Below are positions 18,448 through 31,140 of a stretch of DNA of 64,000 nucleotides, in pieces. The stretch lies in assembly GCF_900095445.1 (NCBI RefSeq), contig NZ_FMJL01000003.1, positions 1 through 64,000 on the forward strand, given 5' to 3'. A program made the translations under genes and the position numbers. The stretch is from Clostridium sp. N3C (GTDB taxonomy: Bacteria > Bacillota > Clostridia > Clostridiales > Clostridiaceae). A model generated the notes under the pieces. It had not been told where the DNA came from. It ran no database searches and saw only the letters and a list, made by a program, of their open reading frames with translations. How positions within the stretch are numbered: position 1 is the first letter of the stretch; each line of letters starts with the position of its first letter.

Positions 18448-20104
18448 GTATGTTCATACTAACTTGGCAGTTAGATATTTAAGAGAGTACACTAAAGACT
18501 TAGACTATGAATGTAGCATTAAAGAATTTTCTATAAATGATCGCTTAGAAAATATTTTGGAGGCACTCATAGCGGAAAACCCAGAAGTGATAGGCTTCTC
18601 ATGTTATATATGGAATATTGAAATGGTTATAAAATTGTCAAAGTTAATAAAGAAGGTAAATCCAAATATAGAAATTCTATATGGAGGACCAGAGGTATCC
18701 TTTGATGTAAGAAAATTTTTAGATAGTGTAGATGGAGATTATTTAATAGAGGGTGAAGGGGAAGAGACTTTTAGGCGCTTTATTCTATATAAACTAAATG
18801 GGGGTAGTATTGAAGATATTCCTGGGCTTTTTTATAGGGATGAGAATGGAAATATAAACGGAAAGAATAACCTTAATTTTTTAGATATGGATCAACTACC
18901 CTTTCCTTATAGCAATGAATATGAATTTAAAAATAAAATTATTTATTATGAAGCTAGTAGGGGGTGCCCTTTTAACTGTAAGTACTGTCTATCTTCAACA
19001 ATAAAAGGAGTTAGACTTAGGAATCTAGACTTGGTAAAGAAAGAGCTTACCTTATTGATGGAAAGGGGAGTAAGCTTAGTTAAATTTGTGGACAGAACCT
19101 TTAATGCTAATAGGGATTATGCCCGTAAACTATGGCAATTTCTAAAAGATGCAGATACCAACACCCGTTTTCATTTTGAAATATCGGCGGATTTACTAAG
19201 GGAGGAAGATATAGAATTACTAAGATCTGTACCTAAGGGTAGATTCCAATTTGAAATAGGTGTACAAAGCACTAATGAAGAAGTTGTTAAGAACATAAAC
19301 AGGACTATGAATATAGATAAGTTAGCCCATAGGGTAAGACAACTGAGGTTAGCTGATAATATTCATCTTCATTTAGATTTAATAGCAGGCTTGCCCGGTG
19401 AAAGTTATGAATCTTTCAAGGAATCTTTTAATGAGGTTTATAGTTTTGGACCTCATGTGATACAATTAGGATTTTTGAAGCTCTTAAAGGGTTCAAAGAT
19501 GAAGGAGGAAGAAAAAAAGTGGGGCATGGTTTATTCTCCATATCCGCCTTATGAAATTATAAGAAATAATTACATATCATATGATCAATTAGTAATACTA
19601 AAGAAAGTGGAGGCAGTAGTCGATAAATATTATAACAGCCAAAATTTCGGCAATATATTACAGTATATTATGCCTAATTTTAATAGTGCCTTTGATTTTT
19701 TCTTAAATCTTGCGGAGTATTTCCAAAGTAAGGGTTACTTTAATAGGAGTATTTCTGGAGTGGAGTATTATAGAATATTTATAGATTTTTATAAAGAATG
19801 TGTTGGAGAAGATCTCAATGTTTTAAAAGATCTTATCAAATATGATTATTTTAGATTTAATAAAAGAAGTTGGATTCCAGATTTCTTAGATAAAAATGTA
19901 TCTAAAGAGGAAGAAAAAATCATAAAAGATTTGCTTGTTAATAAATATGGCATGACTACCATAAAGAGGGTGTATATACAAGGATATAATATAGATATTA
20001 ATGCCTTTATAGAAAAAGGAAAAATTATTTATAAAAAATGTTTTTTGGTGTATAACAATGAAGAAGAGTCAGTGAAAACATTTTATAATGAAGAAATTTT
20101 GTGA
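18416..20104 (+). CDS. B12-binding-domain radical SAM protein (DUF4080 type)
   Basis: The 562-aa protein has an N-terminal cobalamin-binding Rossmann domain (about residues 1-140: KLVLTALNAKYVHTNLAVRYL, GFSCYIWN, YGGPEVSF) and a radical SAM core with the cluster motif CPFNCKYC within YEASRGCPFNCKYCLSS. The remainder resembles the DUF4080 extension. Such enzymes modify unknown substrates, often by methylation or ring chemistry. The start overlaps the methyltransferase-like gene by 32 bp. The substrate is unknown. Confidence 0.85.
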   Translation: MKLVLTALNAKYVHTNLAVRYLREYTKDLDYECSIKEFSINDRLENILEALIAENPEVIGFSCYIWNIEMVIKLSKLIKKVNPNIEILYGGPEVSFDVRKFLDSVDGDYLIEGEGEETFRRFILYKLNGGSIEDIPGLFYRDENGNINGKNNLNFLDMDQLPFPYSNEYEFKNKIIYYEASRGCPFNCKYCLSSTIKGVRLRNLDLVKKELTLLMERGVSLVKFVDRTFNANRDYARKLWQFLKDADTNTRFHFEISADLLREEDIELLRSVPKGRFQFEIGVQSTNEEVVKNINRTMNIDKLAHRVRQLRLADNIHLHLDLIAGLPGESYESFKESFNEVYSFGPHVIQLGFLKLLKGSKMKEEEKKWGMVYSPYPPYEIIRNNYISYDQLVILKKVEAVVDKYYNSQNFGNILQYIMPNFNSAFDFFLNLAEYFQSKGYFNRSISGVEYYRIFIDFYKECVGEDLNVLKDLIKYDYFRFNKRSWIPDFLDKNVSKEEEKIIKDLLVNKYGMTTIKRVYIQGYNIDINAFIEKGKIIYKKCFLVYNNEEESVKTFYNEEIL

Positions 20105-20132
20105 TGAAAATCATAAATGGAAGGTTAATACA

Positions 20133-20161
20133 TTGAAATCCGGTTGTAAAGACAATATAAT
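20133..20161 (+). promoter_or_regulatory. Predicted sigma-A promoter of the V-ATPase operon
   Basis: TTGAAA, 17-nt spacer, TATAAT, about 90 bp upstream of ntpF. The 145-bp gap after the radical SAM gene contains no clear terminator, so some read-through is possible. Confidence 0.6.
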
Positions 20162-20250
20162 AATTATAAAGCAAAGTTGTAATAAATACTATATAAAGCA
20201 ATATTGTATATATTTACAACTAGGAATTATAGAAAAAAGGTGGTGAGACT

Positions 20251-20563
20251 TTGGCGTTTGAAGTTATTAGTAATTTAAAGGATGCAGAAAAGCAGGCAGA
20301 AGAAATTGTTAGCCAGGCTCTAGCTTCTAAAAAAGAAATCATAAAAAAAGCTGAGGAAAAGGCTAATGAGGAGTATGCAAGAATTATTGCTGAGGCTAAT
20401 AGTGAGGTTAGCAAGATAATGGACACTGCTGTTAAAGAAGGACAGCAGGAGGTTGAGCCTATCATGGAAAAAGGCCGTCAGGAAGAAGAAGCTATATTAA
20501 ATTTAACTGGTGTTAAATTTGATAAGGCTATTAACATGGTGATTGAGAGGATAGTGAATTCTA

Positions 20564-20577
<14 letters not shown>
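20251..20577 (+). CDS. ntpF: V-type ATPase subunit G/H (NtpF-like stalk)
   Basis: Peripheral stalk subunit. The 108-aa protein is almost entirely heptad-patterned coiled coil rich in Ala, Glu and Lys (KDAEKQAEEIVSQALASKK), which is typical of subunit G/H that pairs with subunit E. The TTG start is supported by AAAGGTGG. First gene of a nine-gene operon whose order (F-I-K-E-C-G-A-B-D) is the same as the start of the Enterococcus hirae ntp operon. It overlaps ntpI by 14 bp. Confidence 0.88.
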
Positions 20578-23025
<2,448 letters not shown>

Positions 23026-23058
23026 AGCTGATATAATCAAATTTAAGGATGTGAAGCA

Positions 23059-23658
23059 ATGTCTGATATAAATGTTATTATCAATAAGATAATTAAGGAT
23101 GCAGAGAATGAAAGAGATGCAATTTTAAAGGAAGCTAAAGACGAGGAAGCTTCAATAGTTTCTAAAAGTGTTGCTAAGGCTGAAAGTGAAAAGGCAGCAA
23201 TGATAGAAAAAGCAAAAAAAGATGCAGCTATTAAAAAAGAAAGAATCATTTCTTCTGCAACTATTGAAGTAAGAAATAAAAAGTTAGCTGCTAAGCAGCA
23301 GGTTATTTCAAAGGTATTCAATCAAGCTTTAGAGAAAATGAAAGCCCTTCCTAAGGAGCAGTACGTAAACTTTGTTAAAAATAGTTTAGTTGCTCTTGAT
23401 TTAAAGGGAGATGAGAAAATTAGAATATCTAAAAAGGATGCAGATATAATAGATCAAGCTTTATTGGATGAAGTAAATAAAATTTTAAGCTCAGAAGGTA
23501 AGAAGGCTAACCTTAAGTTAAGCTCTGAACATGGAGATTTTGCTGGAGGTTTTATAGTTGAGAAAGGCAAAATCGATTTAAACTATACCTTCGAGGCACT
23601 GTTAGATTTGGCCAAGGATAACTTGGAGCATGAAGTGGCAAATATATTATTTGGATAA
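23059..23658 (+). CDS. ntpE: V-type ATPase subunit E
   Basis: Peripheral stalk subunit, 199 aa. The N-terminal half is a long charged coiled coil (EAKDEEASIVSKSVAKAESE). The C-terminal half is the globular head-binding domain ending with GGFIVEKGKIDLNYTFEALLD, a recognisable subunit E block. It partners with NtpF. A GGATGTG ribosome binding site lies before the ATG. Confidence 0.93.
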   Translation: MSDINVIINKIIKDAENERDAILKEAKDEEASIVSKSVAKAESEKAAMIEKAKKDAAIKKERIISSATIEVRNKKLAAKQQVISKVFNQALEKMKALPKEQYVNFVKNSLVALDLKGDEKIRISKKDADIIDQALLDEVNKILSSEGKKANLKLSSEHGDFAGGFIVEKGKIDLNYTFEALLDLAKDNLEHEVANILFG

Positions 23659-23701
23659 AGAACAGTTAATGAGTTCTTTCAGTAACTGAGGAGGGCAGTA
23701 C

Positions 23702-24703
23702 ATGAATAATATGGTATTTACTAGTGTTATACCAAGACTCAGAGTTCTGGAAACCCGCTTACTGGATAGGTCTAAGTTAGATAGAATGATAGACAGTAAT
23801 AGTCCATTGGATGCAGTAAAGGTATTGCAGGAATCTGAGTATGCTGCTCATATGTCTCATGTAAAAAGGGCTGAGGACTACGAAGAAATGTTAAGTTCTG
23901 AACTTAAAAGAATTTATAAACTGATGTATGAAATTAGTCCAGAAAAGTCCGTAGTAGATGTTATGAGTGTAAGATATGATTATCACAACATAAAAGTATT
24001 ACTTAAGGCTAAAGCTTTAAAGCAAGACTTTTCTCATCTTCTACTTCCTATTGGAATGGTAGAAGTGGATAAATTGAAAGCTGCGGTATTAAATGAAAGT
24101 TATAGTGATTTACCGCAAACTATGCGCAGCGCCATAGAGGAAATTGAGAGGGACTTTATTAATACAAAGGACCCTCAAAGAATTGACATAATAGCTGATA
24201 GATATATGTTCAAGCATATGCTTGATATAGCTATTGGAATTGAAAACCGCTTTGTAGAAAAATATGTAAAATCTCTCATTGATCTTACCAACGTAAAATC
24301 CTTGATAAGAGTAAAAAAGCAAAACAAGGATAGAAAGTTTTTAGAAGAAGTGCTTATAGAAGGTGGAAACACTGATAAAGATAACTTTATTTCCTTGCTA
24401 ATGGATAATATAGAAACTATAGCAGGAAAGCTTTCTTACGTAGATTATATAGAACCATTAAGGCTAGGCGTTGAAGATTATATAAAAACAGGTTCCTTAA
24501 ACGGGTTGGAAAAGTTTACTGATGATTATATTGTAAAAATCATGAAGGATGCTAAGTATGTAAGTTTTGGGCCTGAGCCATTAATTGCATATATTTTTGC
24601 AAAGGAAAATGAAATAAAGCTTATCAGGATGATAATGGTAGGTAAGATTAATGGTATGGATGCAGGGGTTATTAGAGAAAGGCTGCGTGATAACTATGTA
24701 TAA
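23702..24703 (+). CDS. ntpC: V-type ATPase subunit C (d-type)
   Basis: Central stalk cap linking the rotor shaft to the K ring, 333 aa and mostly helical. Recognisable blocks are [20 protein letters not shown] at the N-terminus, [16 protein letters not shown] near residue 100 and [23 protein letters not shown] near the C-terminus. It overlaps ntpG by 8 bp. Confidence 0.94.
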   Translation: MNNMVFTSVIPRLRVLETRLLDRSKLDRMIDSNSPLDAVKVLQESEYAAHMSHVKRAEDYEEMLSSELKRIYKLMYEISPEKSVVDVMSVRYDYHNIKVLLKAKALKQDFSHLLLPIGMVEVDKLKAAVLNESYSDLPQTMRSAIEEIERDFINTKDPQRIDIIADRYMFKHMLDIAIGIENRFVEKYVKSLIDLTNVKSLIRVKKQNKDRKFLEEVLIEGGNTDKDNFISLLMDNIETIAGKLSYVDYIEPLRLGVEDYIKTGSLNGLEKFTDDYIVKIMKDAKYVSFGPEPLIAYIFAKENEIKLIRMIMVGKINGMDAGVIRERLRDNYV

Positions 24704-25013
24704 GATAGCTGTTGTTGGAGATAAAGATTCGGTTTTAGCCTTTAAGGCCATAGGAATTGAGGTATTCCCTGTTTATGATGATGAAGAAGCAAAAAAGACT
24801 GTAGAACGCTTGGCTGCAAATCAATATGCTGTAATCTTCATAACTGAACAGGTGGCAAAAAATATTGAAGAAACTATAGCTAGATACAATAGAGCTGTGC
24901 TACCTTCAATAATTTTGATACCAAGCAATCAAGGAAGTCTTAACATAGGATTGCAAAAAATTAGAGATAATGTGGAAAAAGCGGTTGGTGTAAATATTTT
25001 AGATAGTAAGTAA
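24696..25013 (+). CDS. ntpG: V-type ATPase subunit F (NtpG)
   Basis: Small central stalk subunit of 105 aa with a Rossmann-like start ([25 protein letters not shown]) and a closing [21 protein letters not shown] helix, both typical of subunit F. The ATG within the ntpC stop region gives the canonical N-terminus. A longer in-frame reading from 24651 is unlikely. Confidence 0.93.
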   Translation: MYKIAVVGDKDSVLAFKAIGIEVFPVYDDEEAKKTVERLAANQYAVIFITEQVAKNIEETIARYNRAVLPSIILIPSNQGSLNIGLQKIRDNVEKAVGVNILDSK

Positions 25014-25050
25014 TAGTTTTATAGATGATAAAGGAAGGTAGGTAGGTAAC

Positions 25051-26823
25051 TTGAAGACGGGTAGAATAGTCAAGGTTTCCGGACCTCTTGTTATTGCAGA
25101 GGGCATGGAGGACGCAAGTGTTTATGACGTTGTTAGAGTTAGTGAAAAACGTCTTATTGGTGAAATAATTGAAATGAGAGGCGATAGAGCTTCTATTCAG
25201 GTATATGAAGAGACTACAGGCCTTGGACCAGGGGAACCTGTTTATACAACAGGAGAACCTCTAAGCGTAGAACTTGGACCAGGACTTTTGGAAGCCATGT
25301 TTGATGGTATTCAAAGACCACTTAATGCTATTCAAGATAAAATTGGTGATTTCCTTGATAGAGGAGTGGAGGTTAATCCTTTAGATAGAGAGAGAGTATG
25401 GCACTTTACTCCTACAAAAAAGGTAGGGGATAAAGTAAGCGCTGGCGATATAATTGGTGTAGTTCAAGAAACCTCAGTAATTGAACATAGAATCTTAGTT
25501 CCTTATGGTGTTGAAGGTGAGCTTACATACATCAAGGAAGGAGACTATAAGGTAACGGATAAGGTAGCTGTAGTTAAGACAGTTAAAGGTGATAGAGAAC
25601 TTACTTTAATGCAAAAGTGGCCAGTTAGAAAAGCTAGACCAATAAAGCAAAAATTAAATCCTGTGGCACCTATGGTTACAGGACAGAGAGTTATTGACAC
25701 CTTCTTCCCAGTAACAAAGGGTGGTACTGCATGTGTTCCAGGACCTTTCGGTAGTGGTAAGACTGTAGTACAACATCAGTTGGCTAAATGGGCAGATGTG
25801 GAGATAGTTGTTTATGTTGGTTGCGGTGAACGTGGTAACGAAATGACAGATGTTCTTAACGAATTCCCAGAATTGAAAGATCCAAAAACTGGAGAATCCT
25901 TGATGAAGAGAACAGTTCTTATAGCAAATACTTCTAACATGCCGGTTGCAGCTAGAGAAGCTTCTATTTATACTGGTATTACTATAGCAGAATATTTCAG
26001 AGATATGGGTTATTCTGTAGCCTTAATGGCAGACTCTACATCTAGATGGGCAGAGGCTCTTAGAGAAATGTCCGGTAGACTTGAAGAAATGCCAGGTGAA
26101 GAAGGATATCCAGCATATCTTAGCTCAAGACTTGCAGAGTTCTATGAAAGAGCTGGAAAGGTTATTTGCTTAGGAGAAGGAGAAAGGGAAGGGGCCTTAA
26201 CAGCAATTGGTGCCGTATCACCTCCAGGAGGAGACCTTTCAGAACCAGTTACTCAGGCTACACTAAGAATAGTTAAGGTATTCTGGGGACTAGATTCACA
26301 GCTAGCTTATAGAAGACATTTCCCAGCTATAAACTGGTTAAATTCCTACTCCTTGTATCTAGAAAAAGTTAGTGACTGGATGGATGAGAATGTAGGAGAA
26401 AACTGGACTAAGCTAAGAGTAAGAGCTATGGCGATGCTACAGGAAGAAGCAGAGCTACAAGAAATTGTTAGATTAGTAGGTTATGATGCTCTTTCTGAAA
26501 GAGACCAGTTAAAACTTGAAATTGCAAGATCCATAAGAGAAGACTACTTGCAGCAAAATGCTTTCCATGAAGTTGACTCCTATGCCTCCTTTGCTAAACA
26601 GTACAAGATGCTTCAGCTAGTATTATCCTTTGAAGATTGGGCAAATAAGGCATTAGATGCTGGTGTATATTTAAAGGATATACTTGCCTTAGAAGAAAGA
26701 GATAAAATTGCTAGAGCTAAATATATCCCTGAAACTGAGTTAGAAAGAATGGATGCCGTTGCTGAAGAAGTAAAGGCAGCAGTGGAGAGACTTATCGGTG
26801 AAGGAGGGATATTAAATGCTTAA
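25051..26823 (+). CDS. ntpA: V-type ATPase catalytic subunit A
   Basis: Catalytic ATPase subunit, 590 aa. It has the A-type N-terminal barrel, the characteristic non-homologous insertion (about residues 110-190) and the P-loop GPFGSGKT at residues 231-238. Further blocks are [34 protein letters not shown] and [26 protein letters not shown]. The TTG start lies behind GGTAGGTAGG. It overlaps ntpB by 8 bp. Confidence 0.97.
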   Translation: MKTGRIVKVSGPLVIAEGMEDASVYDVVRVSEKRLIGEIIEMRGDRASIQVYEETTGLGPGEPVYTTGEPLSVELGPGLLEAMFDGIQRPLNAIQDKIGDFLDRGVEVNPLDRERVWHFTPTKKVGDKVSAGDIIGVVQETSVIEHRILVPYGVEGELTYIKEGDYKVTDKVAVVKTVKGDRELTLMQKWPVRKARPIKQKLNPVAPMVTGQRVIDTFFPVTKGGTACVPGPFGSGKTVVQHQLAKWADVEIVVYVGCGERGNEMTDVLNEFPELKDPKTGESLMKRTVLIANTSNMPVAAREASIYTGITIAEYFRDMGYSVALMADSTSRWAEALREMSGRLEEMPGEEGYPAYLSSRLAEFYERAGKVICLGEGEREGALTAIGAVSPPGGDLSEPVTQATLRIVKVFWGLDSQLAYRRHFPAINWLNSYSLYLEKVSDWMDENVGENWTKLRVRAMAMLQEEAELQEIVRLVGYDALSERDQLKLEIARSIREDYLQQNAFHEVDSYASFAKQYKMLQLVLSFEDWANKALDAGVYLKDILALEERDKIARAKYIPETELERMDAVAEEVKAAVERLIGEGGILNA

Positions 26824-28198
26824 GGAATATAAAACCGTTAAAGAAGTTGTTGGTCCTTTGATGGTGGTTGAGCAAGTTGAAGGAGCCAAATTCGATGAAT
26901 TGGTTGAAATTGAGCTCATTAATGGAGAAATTCGACGTGGTAGAGTGCTTGAAGTAAATGAAGATAAAGCTGTTGTTCAGCTTTTTGAAGGACCAGCAGG
27001 TATAAATTTAAGAGACAGTAAGGCCCGCTTTTTAGGCAGACCTTTAGAAGTATCACTTTCTGAGGATATGTTAGGAAGAGTATTTGACGGTCTTGGTAGA
27101 CCAAAGGACAATGGTCCAAAGCTAATAGCTGAGAAAAAGGCTGATATCAATGGTGTACCAATGAACCCTGTATCTAGAGACTATCCTGATGAATTCATTC
27201 AAACTGGTATATCTGCTATAGATGGATTGAATACATTGGTTAGAGGACAAAAATTACCGGTATTCTCTGGTTCTGGACTACCGCATGCAGAACTTGCTGC
27301 TCAGATTACAAGACAGGCAAGAGTTCTTAATTCAGACTCCAAATTTGCCGTTGTATTTGCAGCTATCGGTATAACCTTTGAGGAAGCTCAATTCTTTATT
27401 GATGACTTCACAAAGACAGGAGCTATTGATAGAACAGTGCTATTTATGAACCTAGCTAATGACCCAGCGGTAGAAAGAATTTCTACACCAAGAATGGCTC
27501 TTACTACTGCAGAGTTCTTAGCCTTCGAAAAGGGTATGCACGTTCTAGTTATAATGACAGATATGACAAACTATGCAGAAGCTTTAAGAGAAGTTTCTGC
27601 AGCTAGAAAGGAAGTTCCAGGAAGAAGAGGATATCCAGGATACCTATATACAGACTTGGCAAATCTTTATGAAAGAGCAGGAAGAATAAGAGGAAAAGAA
27701 GGGTCTATTACTCAGATTCCAATTCTAACAATGCCAGAAGATGATAAGACTCACCCAATACCAGACCTTACAGGATATATTACAGAAGGTCAGATAATAT
27801 TAAGCAGAGAGCTTTATAGAAAAGGTGTTATGCCTCCAATAGATGTTTTACCATCCCTTTCAAGACTTAAGGATAAGGGTATAGGAAGAGGAAAGACTAG
27901 AGAAGATCATGCTGATACTATGAACCAGCTTTTTGCTGCTTATGCTCAAGGTAAGCAGGCTAAGGAATTGTCAGCTATACTTGGTGAATCTGCCCTTTCA
28001 GATACAGATAAGCTATATGCTAAGTTTGCTGAAGCCTTTGAAAAGGAATATGTATCTCAAGGCTTTACTACAAACAGAACTATAGAAGAAACCTTAAATC
28101 TTGGTTGGAAGCTTTTATCCATACTTCCAAGAACAGAGCTTAAGAGAATTAGAGATGAATATTTAGAAAAGTATCTGCCTGAGAGAGAGGATGATTAA
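26816..28198 (+). CDS. ntpB: V-type ATPase regulatory subunit B
   Basis: Non-catalytic partner of subunit A in the A3B3 head, 460 aa. The P-loop position reads [15 protein letters not shown], lacking the Lys-Thr pair, as expected for subunit B. Other blocks are [15 protein letters not shown] and [32 protein letters not shown]. It overlaps the end of ntpA and is followed two bases later by ntpD. Confidence 0.97.
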   Translation: MLKEYKTVKEVVGPLMVVEQVEGAKFDELVEIELINGEIRRGRVLEVNEDKAVVQLFEGPAGINLRDSKARFLGRPLEVSLSEDMLGRVFDGLGRPKDNGPKLIAEKKADINGVPMNPVSRDYPDEFIQTGISAIDGLNTLVRGQKLPVFSGSGLPHAELAAQITRQARVLNSDSKFAVVFAAIGITFEEAQFFIDDFTKTGAIDRTVLFMNLANDPAVERISTPRMALTTAEFLAFEKGMHVLVIMTDMTNYAEALREVSAARKEVPGRRGYPGYLYTDLANLYERAGRIRGKEGSITQIPILTMPEDDKTHPIPDLTGYITEGQIILSRELYRKGVMPPIDVLPSLSRLKDKGIGRGKTREDHADTMNQLFAAYAQGKQAKELSAILGESALSDTDKLYAKFAEAFEKEYVSQGFTTNRTIEETLNLGWKLLSILPRTELKRIRDEYLEKYLPEREDD

Positions 28199-28200
28199 GT

Positions 28201-28848
28201 ATGGCTAGACTTAATGTCAATCCTACAAGAATGGAGCTCACTAATCTAAAAAAGAGACTGGTTACTGCAGTTAGAGGACATAAGCTTTTAAAGGATAAAC
28301 AAGATGAGCTCATGCGCAGATTTATAGATTTGGTAAAATATAATGAGAAGTTAAGACTAGATGTGGAAAAGGAATTAGGTCAATCTCTAAATGAATTCTT
28401 GATGGCAAGAGCTGTTATGTCTTCTGAGATGTTAGAGGAAGCTGTAATGTATCCTAAGGAAAGAATAGGCTTAGAAGTTTCAAGTAAAAACATCATGAGC
28501 GTTAAAGTGCCAGTGATGACTTTTAAACGACAGATGGAAGAAGATCAAGGCAGCATATACCCCTATGGCTTTGCTTCTACTTCTGGAGAACTAGATTCTG
28601 CTATAGATAAGCTTTATGGTATTCTACCAAAACTTTTAGAATTAGCAGAGGTAGAAAAATCTTGTCAGCTTATGGCAGATGAAATAGAAAAGACAAGAAG
28701 AAGAGTAAATGCCCTTGAATATGCTACAATACCACAACTACAGGAAACTATAAGATATATAAAGATGAAGCTAGATGAAAATGAGAGAAGCAATATTATA
28801 AGACTTATGAAAGTAAAATCTATGGTATTGGAGCCTCAGAATAATTAA
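28201..28848 (+). CDS. ntpD: V-type ATPase subunit D
   Basis: Central rotor shaft, 215 aa, composed of long N- and C-terminal helices that form the coiled coil. The start ([36 protein letters not shown]) and the C-terminal [16 protein letters not shown] block are diagnostic of subunit D. Last gene of the operon; a perfect terminator follows within 3 bp. The downstream ntpH and ntpJ of E. hirae are absent. Confidence 0.96.
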   Translation: MARLNVNPTRMELTNLKKRLVTAVRGHKLLKDKQDELMRRFIDLVKYNEKLRLDVEKELGQSLNEFLMARAVMSSEMLEEAVMYPKERIGLEVSSKNIMSVKVPVMTFKRQMEEDQGSIYPYGFASTSGELDSAIDKLYGILPKLLELAEVEKSCQLMADEIEKTRRRVNALEYATIPQLQETIRYIKMKLDENERSNIIRLMKVKSMVLEPQNN

Positions 28849-28850
28849 TT

Positions 28851-28883
28851 AGAAAGCTAACCCTACAGGGTTAGCTTTCTTTT
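28851..28883 (+). terminator. Terminator of the V-ATPase operon
   Basis: Perfect 14-bp stem AGAAAGCTAACCCT / AGGGTTAGCTTTCT with a 2-nt gap, followed by T residues. Confidence 0.92.
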
Positions 28884-28981
28884 CATAATTAAAACAATGA
28901 ACTTATTTGTCATAAGTTTTCTTGGACATAAAAGGTTAAATAATATATAATAATAAAAGAGCATAAAAAGTTGGGAGGGAT

Positions 28982-29019
28982 AATTTAAGCTGTTAAGAAG
29001 CAGGAGAACAGCTTAAATT
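28982..29019 (+). promoter_or_regulatory. Hairpin with ribosome binding site in its loop, upstream of def
   Basis: Perfect 13-bp arms (AATTTAAGCTGTT and AACAGCTTAAATT) enclose a 12-nt loop containing AGGAG. The def start codon is 10 nt after the 3' arm and 23 nt after AGGAG. No better ribosome binding site lies closer to the start codon, so folding may decide whether def is translated. Confidence 0.6.
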
Positions 29020-29029
29020 TATAGAAATT

Positions 29030-29491
29030 ATGGCAATTAGAGAAATACTTCAATATGGAAATGAAATTTTAAAGACTCCTTGTGAAAAGGTAGAAAAGAT
29101 AGATAAGGATATTAAAGAATTAATTAAAGATATGAAAGATACATTATACAATTGTGATGGTATAGGACTTGCAGCTCCTCAAATTGGAGTGCTAAAAAGA
29201 GTTATATTAATAGATTTAAGAGATGGTAGCGATGCTATTATACTTATAAATCCGGAAATTGTGGAAGCTGAAGGGGAAGAGTTAAGTATAGAAGGATGCC
29301 TAAGTTATGAAGGATTTGAAGGGGAAGTGTTAAGACCAGAGAAGGTTATAGTGAGGGGCTTAACACCTAAAAATAAGTTAGTTGAATATACTGCTGATGG
29401 TTTATTAGCTAAGGCCTTCTGCCATGAGATAGATCATTTAGATGGAATTATGTACATGGACAAGTCTAGAAAAATATACAAGTTAAAATAG
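29030..29491 (+). CDS. def: Peptide deformylase
   Basis: Removes the N-formyl group from nascent proteins. The three active-site motifs are present: GIGLAAPQIG (about residue 44), EGCLSYEG and HEIDHLDG (HExxH). At 153 aa it is a short form like other Firmicute type enzymes. The start MAIREILQYG is canonical. The leader carries an unusual hairpin at 28982-29019, and a terminator follows. Not linked here to fmt or priA, the usual neighbours. Confidence 0.95.
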   Translation: MAIREILQYGNEILKTPCEKVEKIDKDIKELIKDMKDTLYNCDGIGLAAPQIGVLKRVILIDLRDGSDAIILINPEIVEAEGEELSIEGCLSYEGFEGEVLRPEKVIVRGLTPKNKLVEYTADGLLAKAFCHEIDHLDGIMYMDKSRKIYKLK

Positions 29492-29501
29492 TGATTATCA
29501 T

Positions 29502-29533
29502 AATAATGGTAAGTTTTTTACCATTATTTTTTT
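29502..29533 (+). terminator. Terminator of def
   Basis: Eleven-bp stem AATAATGGTAA / TTACCATTATT followed by a T run. Confidence 0.88.
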
Positions 29534-29626
29534 ATTTAAGTAATCAATTACATTTCAAAATACTATTTACAAGTGAATGGTGTTGTAGTATACTGCGGTA
29601 TATACACTAGAAACGGGGGATGTATA

Positions 29627-30121
29627 ATGGAAAGAGTTAGAAAATTAACTCAAACAGCTTTATTAATAGCATTAACCATAATAATTCCAATGTATTTACC
29701 AAAAATACCAATAGGTCCAGCTTTTACAATGACACCAGCTTCCCATGTGCCTATGTTTTTATCAATGTTCTTGGGACCAGCTGCTTCCGCCATGGTTGGA
29801 ATAGGCTCTACTATTGGTTTTAAGATAGCTGGAACACCAAGTCCAGTGGTTGCAAGGGCATCGATGCATATTATAGTTGGTCTAGTAGGGGCATATCTTT
29901 TGAAAAAGGATGTTTCATATGTAAAGGTAGCTTTAATCACAGCACCTCTCCATGGATTAACAGAAGCTATAGTAATAATACCGCTAGTAGGATTTAATGC
30001 AAATTCCTATATTGTAGCAATAGGGACAATGTTTCATCATTGTGTAGATGTAATCATTACTTATCCTGTAGTAAAAGCTTTAGCAAAAGCAGGAAGAAAA
30101 GAATTTGCTTTGAATAGATAA
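29627..30121 (+). CDS. ECF transporter S component (vitamin uptake)
   Basis: Small membrane protein of 164 aa with five or six hydrophobic segments, the size and topology of a substrate-binding S component of an energy-coupling factor transporter. The N-terminus (RKLTQTALLIALTIIIPMYLP) fits the motif that docks on the EcfT scaffold, and GSTIGFKIAGTPSPVVAR is a family-like loop. It resembles niacin- or folate-type S components, but the substrate is inferred. No EcfA/EcfT genes are nearby, so it would use a shared module. I start at ATG 29627 behind GGGGGA; the 18 residues possible upstream are unlikely. Confidence 0.75.
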   Translation: MERVRKLTQTALLIALTIIIPMYLPKIPIGPAFTMTPASHVPMFLSMFLGPAASAMVGIGSTIGFKIAGTPSPVVARASMHIIVGLVGAYLLKKDVSYVKVALITAPLHGLTEAIVIIPLVGFNANSYIVAIGTMFHHCVDVIITYPVVKALAKAGRKEFALNR

Positions 30122-30129
30122 TATAATAT

Positions 30130-30168
30130 AAGATGTACTTCACTATTTTAGTGGGGTACATCTTTTTC
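30130..30168 (+). terminator. Terminator of the S-component gene
   Basis: Stem AAGATGTACTTCACTA / TAGTGGGGTACATCTT followed by T5. Confidence 0.88.
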
Positions 30169-30336
30169 AATATTAAAATAATTAATTCTAAAGAAATGAA
30201 GTTATTCCCTTTCCATGGTAAGTTGTGGTACAATTAATTCTGTTATTCATTTAAGCTTTGATGATAAAAGTTAAGATCTTGGGCAAAGCTATAAATAAGG
30301 AAGGTTAAAATAATTTTGAGGATTGGGGTGTTTTAA

Positions 30337-30585
30337 TTGAAAGAAAAAGAAATAATGGCTTTTAAGGATGAATCAGGGGAAAAGGTTGAATTTGAAGTAG
30401 TTGCTAGACTTAAGGTTGATGATAAGGATTATATGATTTTAGCCCCACTGGATGGTAATGATGATGATGCCTTTGCTTTTAGAATCGATGATGAAAATGG
30501 CAGTCCAGTGTATAATTTTGTGGAAGATGAAAAAGAATTTGAAAAGGTACAAAATCAATATAAGGCATATACTGAAAAAGAATAA
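30337..30585 (+). CDS. DUF1292 domain protein, 82 aa
   Basis: Small acidic protein of the DUF1292 family, common in Firmicutes and without assigned function. The family pattern is visible: a short beta-rich body (EKVEFEVVARLKVDDKDYMILAPLD), then FRIDDENGSPVYNFVEDEKEFEKVQ. The TTG start lies close behind GGGGTG; an ATG 18 bp downstream is an alternative. It is followed 22 bp later by another acidic gene, probably in the same transcript. Confidence 0.82.
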   Translation: MKEKEIMAFKDESGEKVEFEVVARLKVDDKDYMILAPLDGNDDDAFAFRIDDENGSPVYNFVEDEKEFEKVQNQYKAYTEKE

Positions 30586-30607
30586 TTAAAATGGAGGATT
30601 AAATAAT

Positions 30608-31009
30608 ATGATTGATAAGAATAAAATAATATCATTTCTTGAAGATAATGATTTATCAGAAGTAGAAGAAATCAAATCTGAGGATGGAGTATTAGTATTG
30701 AGATTTTTCTATGATTTTGATAGAGATGAATTAGAGGCAGCTAAAGCTTATGCCAATGATGAATGTGAAGAGGAGGAAGAGTCTGAAGAGTGGTATGAAG
30801 AATATTTTCTACCATACTTAAATGAAATAGCTATAGATAATACAGGAGAGGTTATAGAAGATTTAATAGATGAATTTGATGTTCAAGCTCAATATATTAC
30901 CTATGAAACTGATGAAGATACCTATGATTATAGTGAATTTGTTGCAGTAATTTATGAAAAGGATAAGAATTGTGATATAGAAGAAATCCTAGATGATTTG
31001 GATATGTAA
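30608..31009 (+). CDS. Highly acidic hypothetical protein, 133 aa
   Basis: I do not recognise a named family. The protein is strongly acidic, with clusters such as ECEEEEESEEWYEEYF and YETDEDTYDYSEF, no cysteine-rich or membrane segments, and predicted mixed alpha/beta structure. ATGGAGG precedes the ATG. Co-directional with and 22 bp after the DUF1292 gene. The composition suggests binding of a basic partner, but that is speculation. Confidence 0.65.
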   Translation: MIDKNKIISFLEDNDLSEVEEIKSEDGVLVLRFFYDFDRDELEAAKAYANDECEEEEESEEWYEEYFLPYLNEIAIDNTGEVIEDLIDEFDVQAQYITYETDEDTYDYSEFVAVIYEKDKNCDIEEILDDLDM

Positions 31010-31106
31010 ACTTGTTAGAAATAAAGAAATGTAAAGATTTACACAGTTATTTATAGATAAATAGAAGTAAGTGGATATATAATATGTAAACTTTGTTATA
31101 TTAATG

Positions 31107-31134
31107 TTGCAGTATGACAGTGATGTGATATAAT
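31107..31134 (+). promoter_or_regulatory. Predicted sigma-A promoter of the ncRNA
   Basis: TTGCAG, 16-nt spacer, TATAAT. A start near 31141 would begin just before the first strand of the RNA's closing helix. Confidence 0.65.
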
Positions 31135-31140
31135 TAAATT

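Noticed and set aside
23043-23321. Minus-strand 92-codon open frame opposite ntpE
   Set aside because: It mirrors the coiled-coil coding sequence of ntpE and has no start signals.
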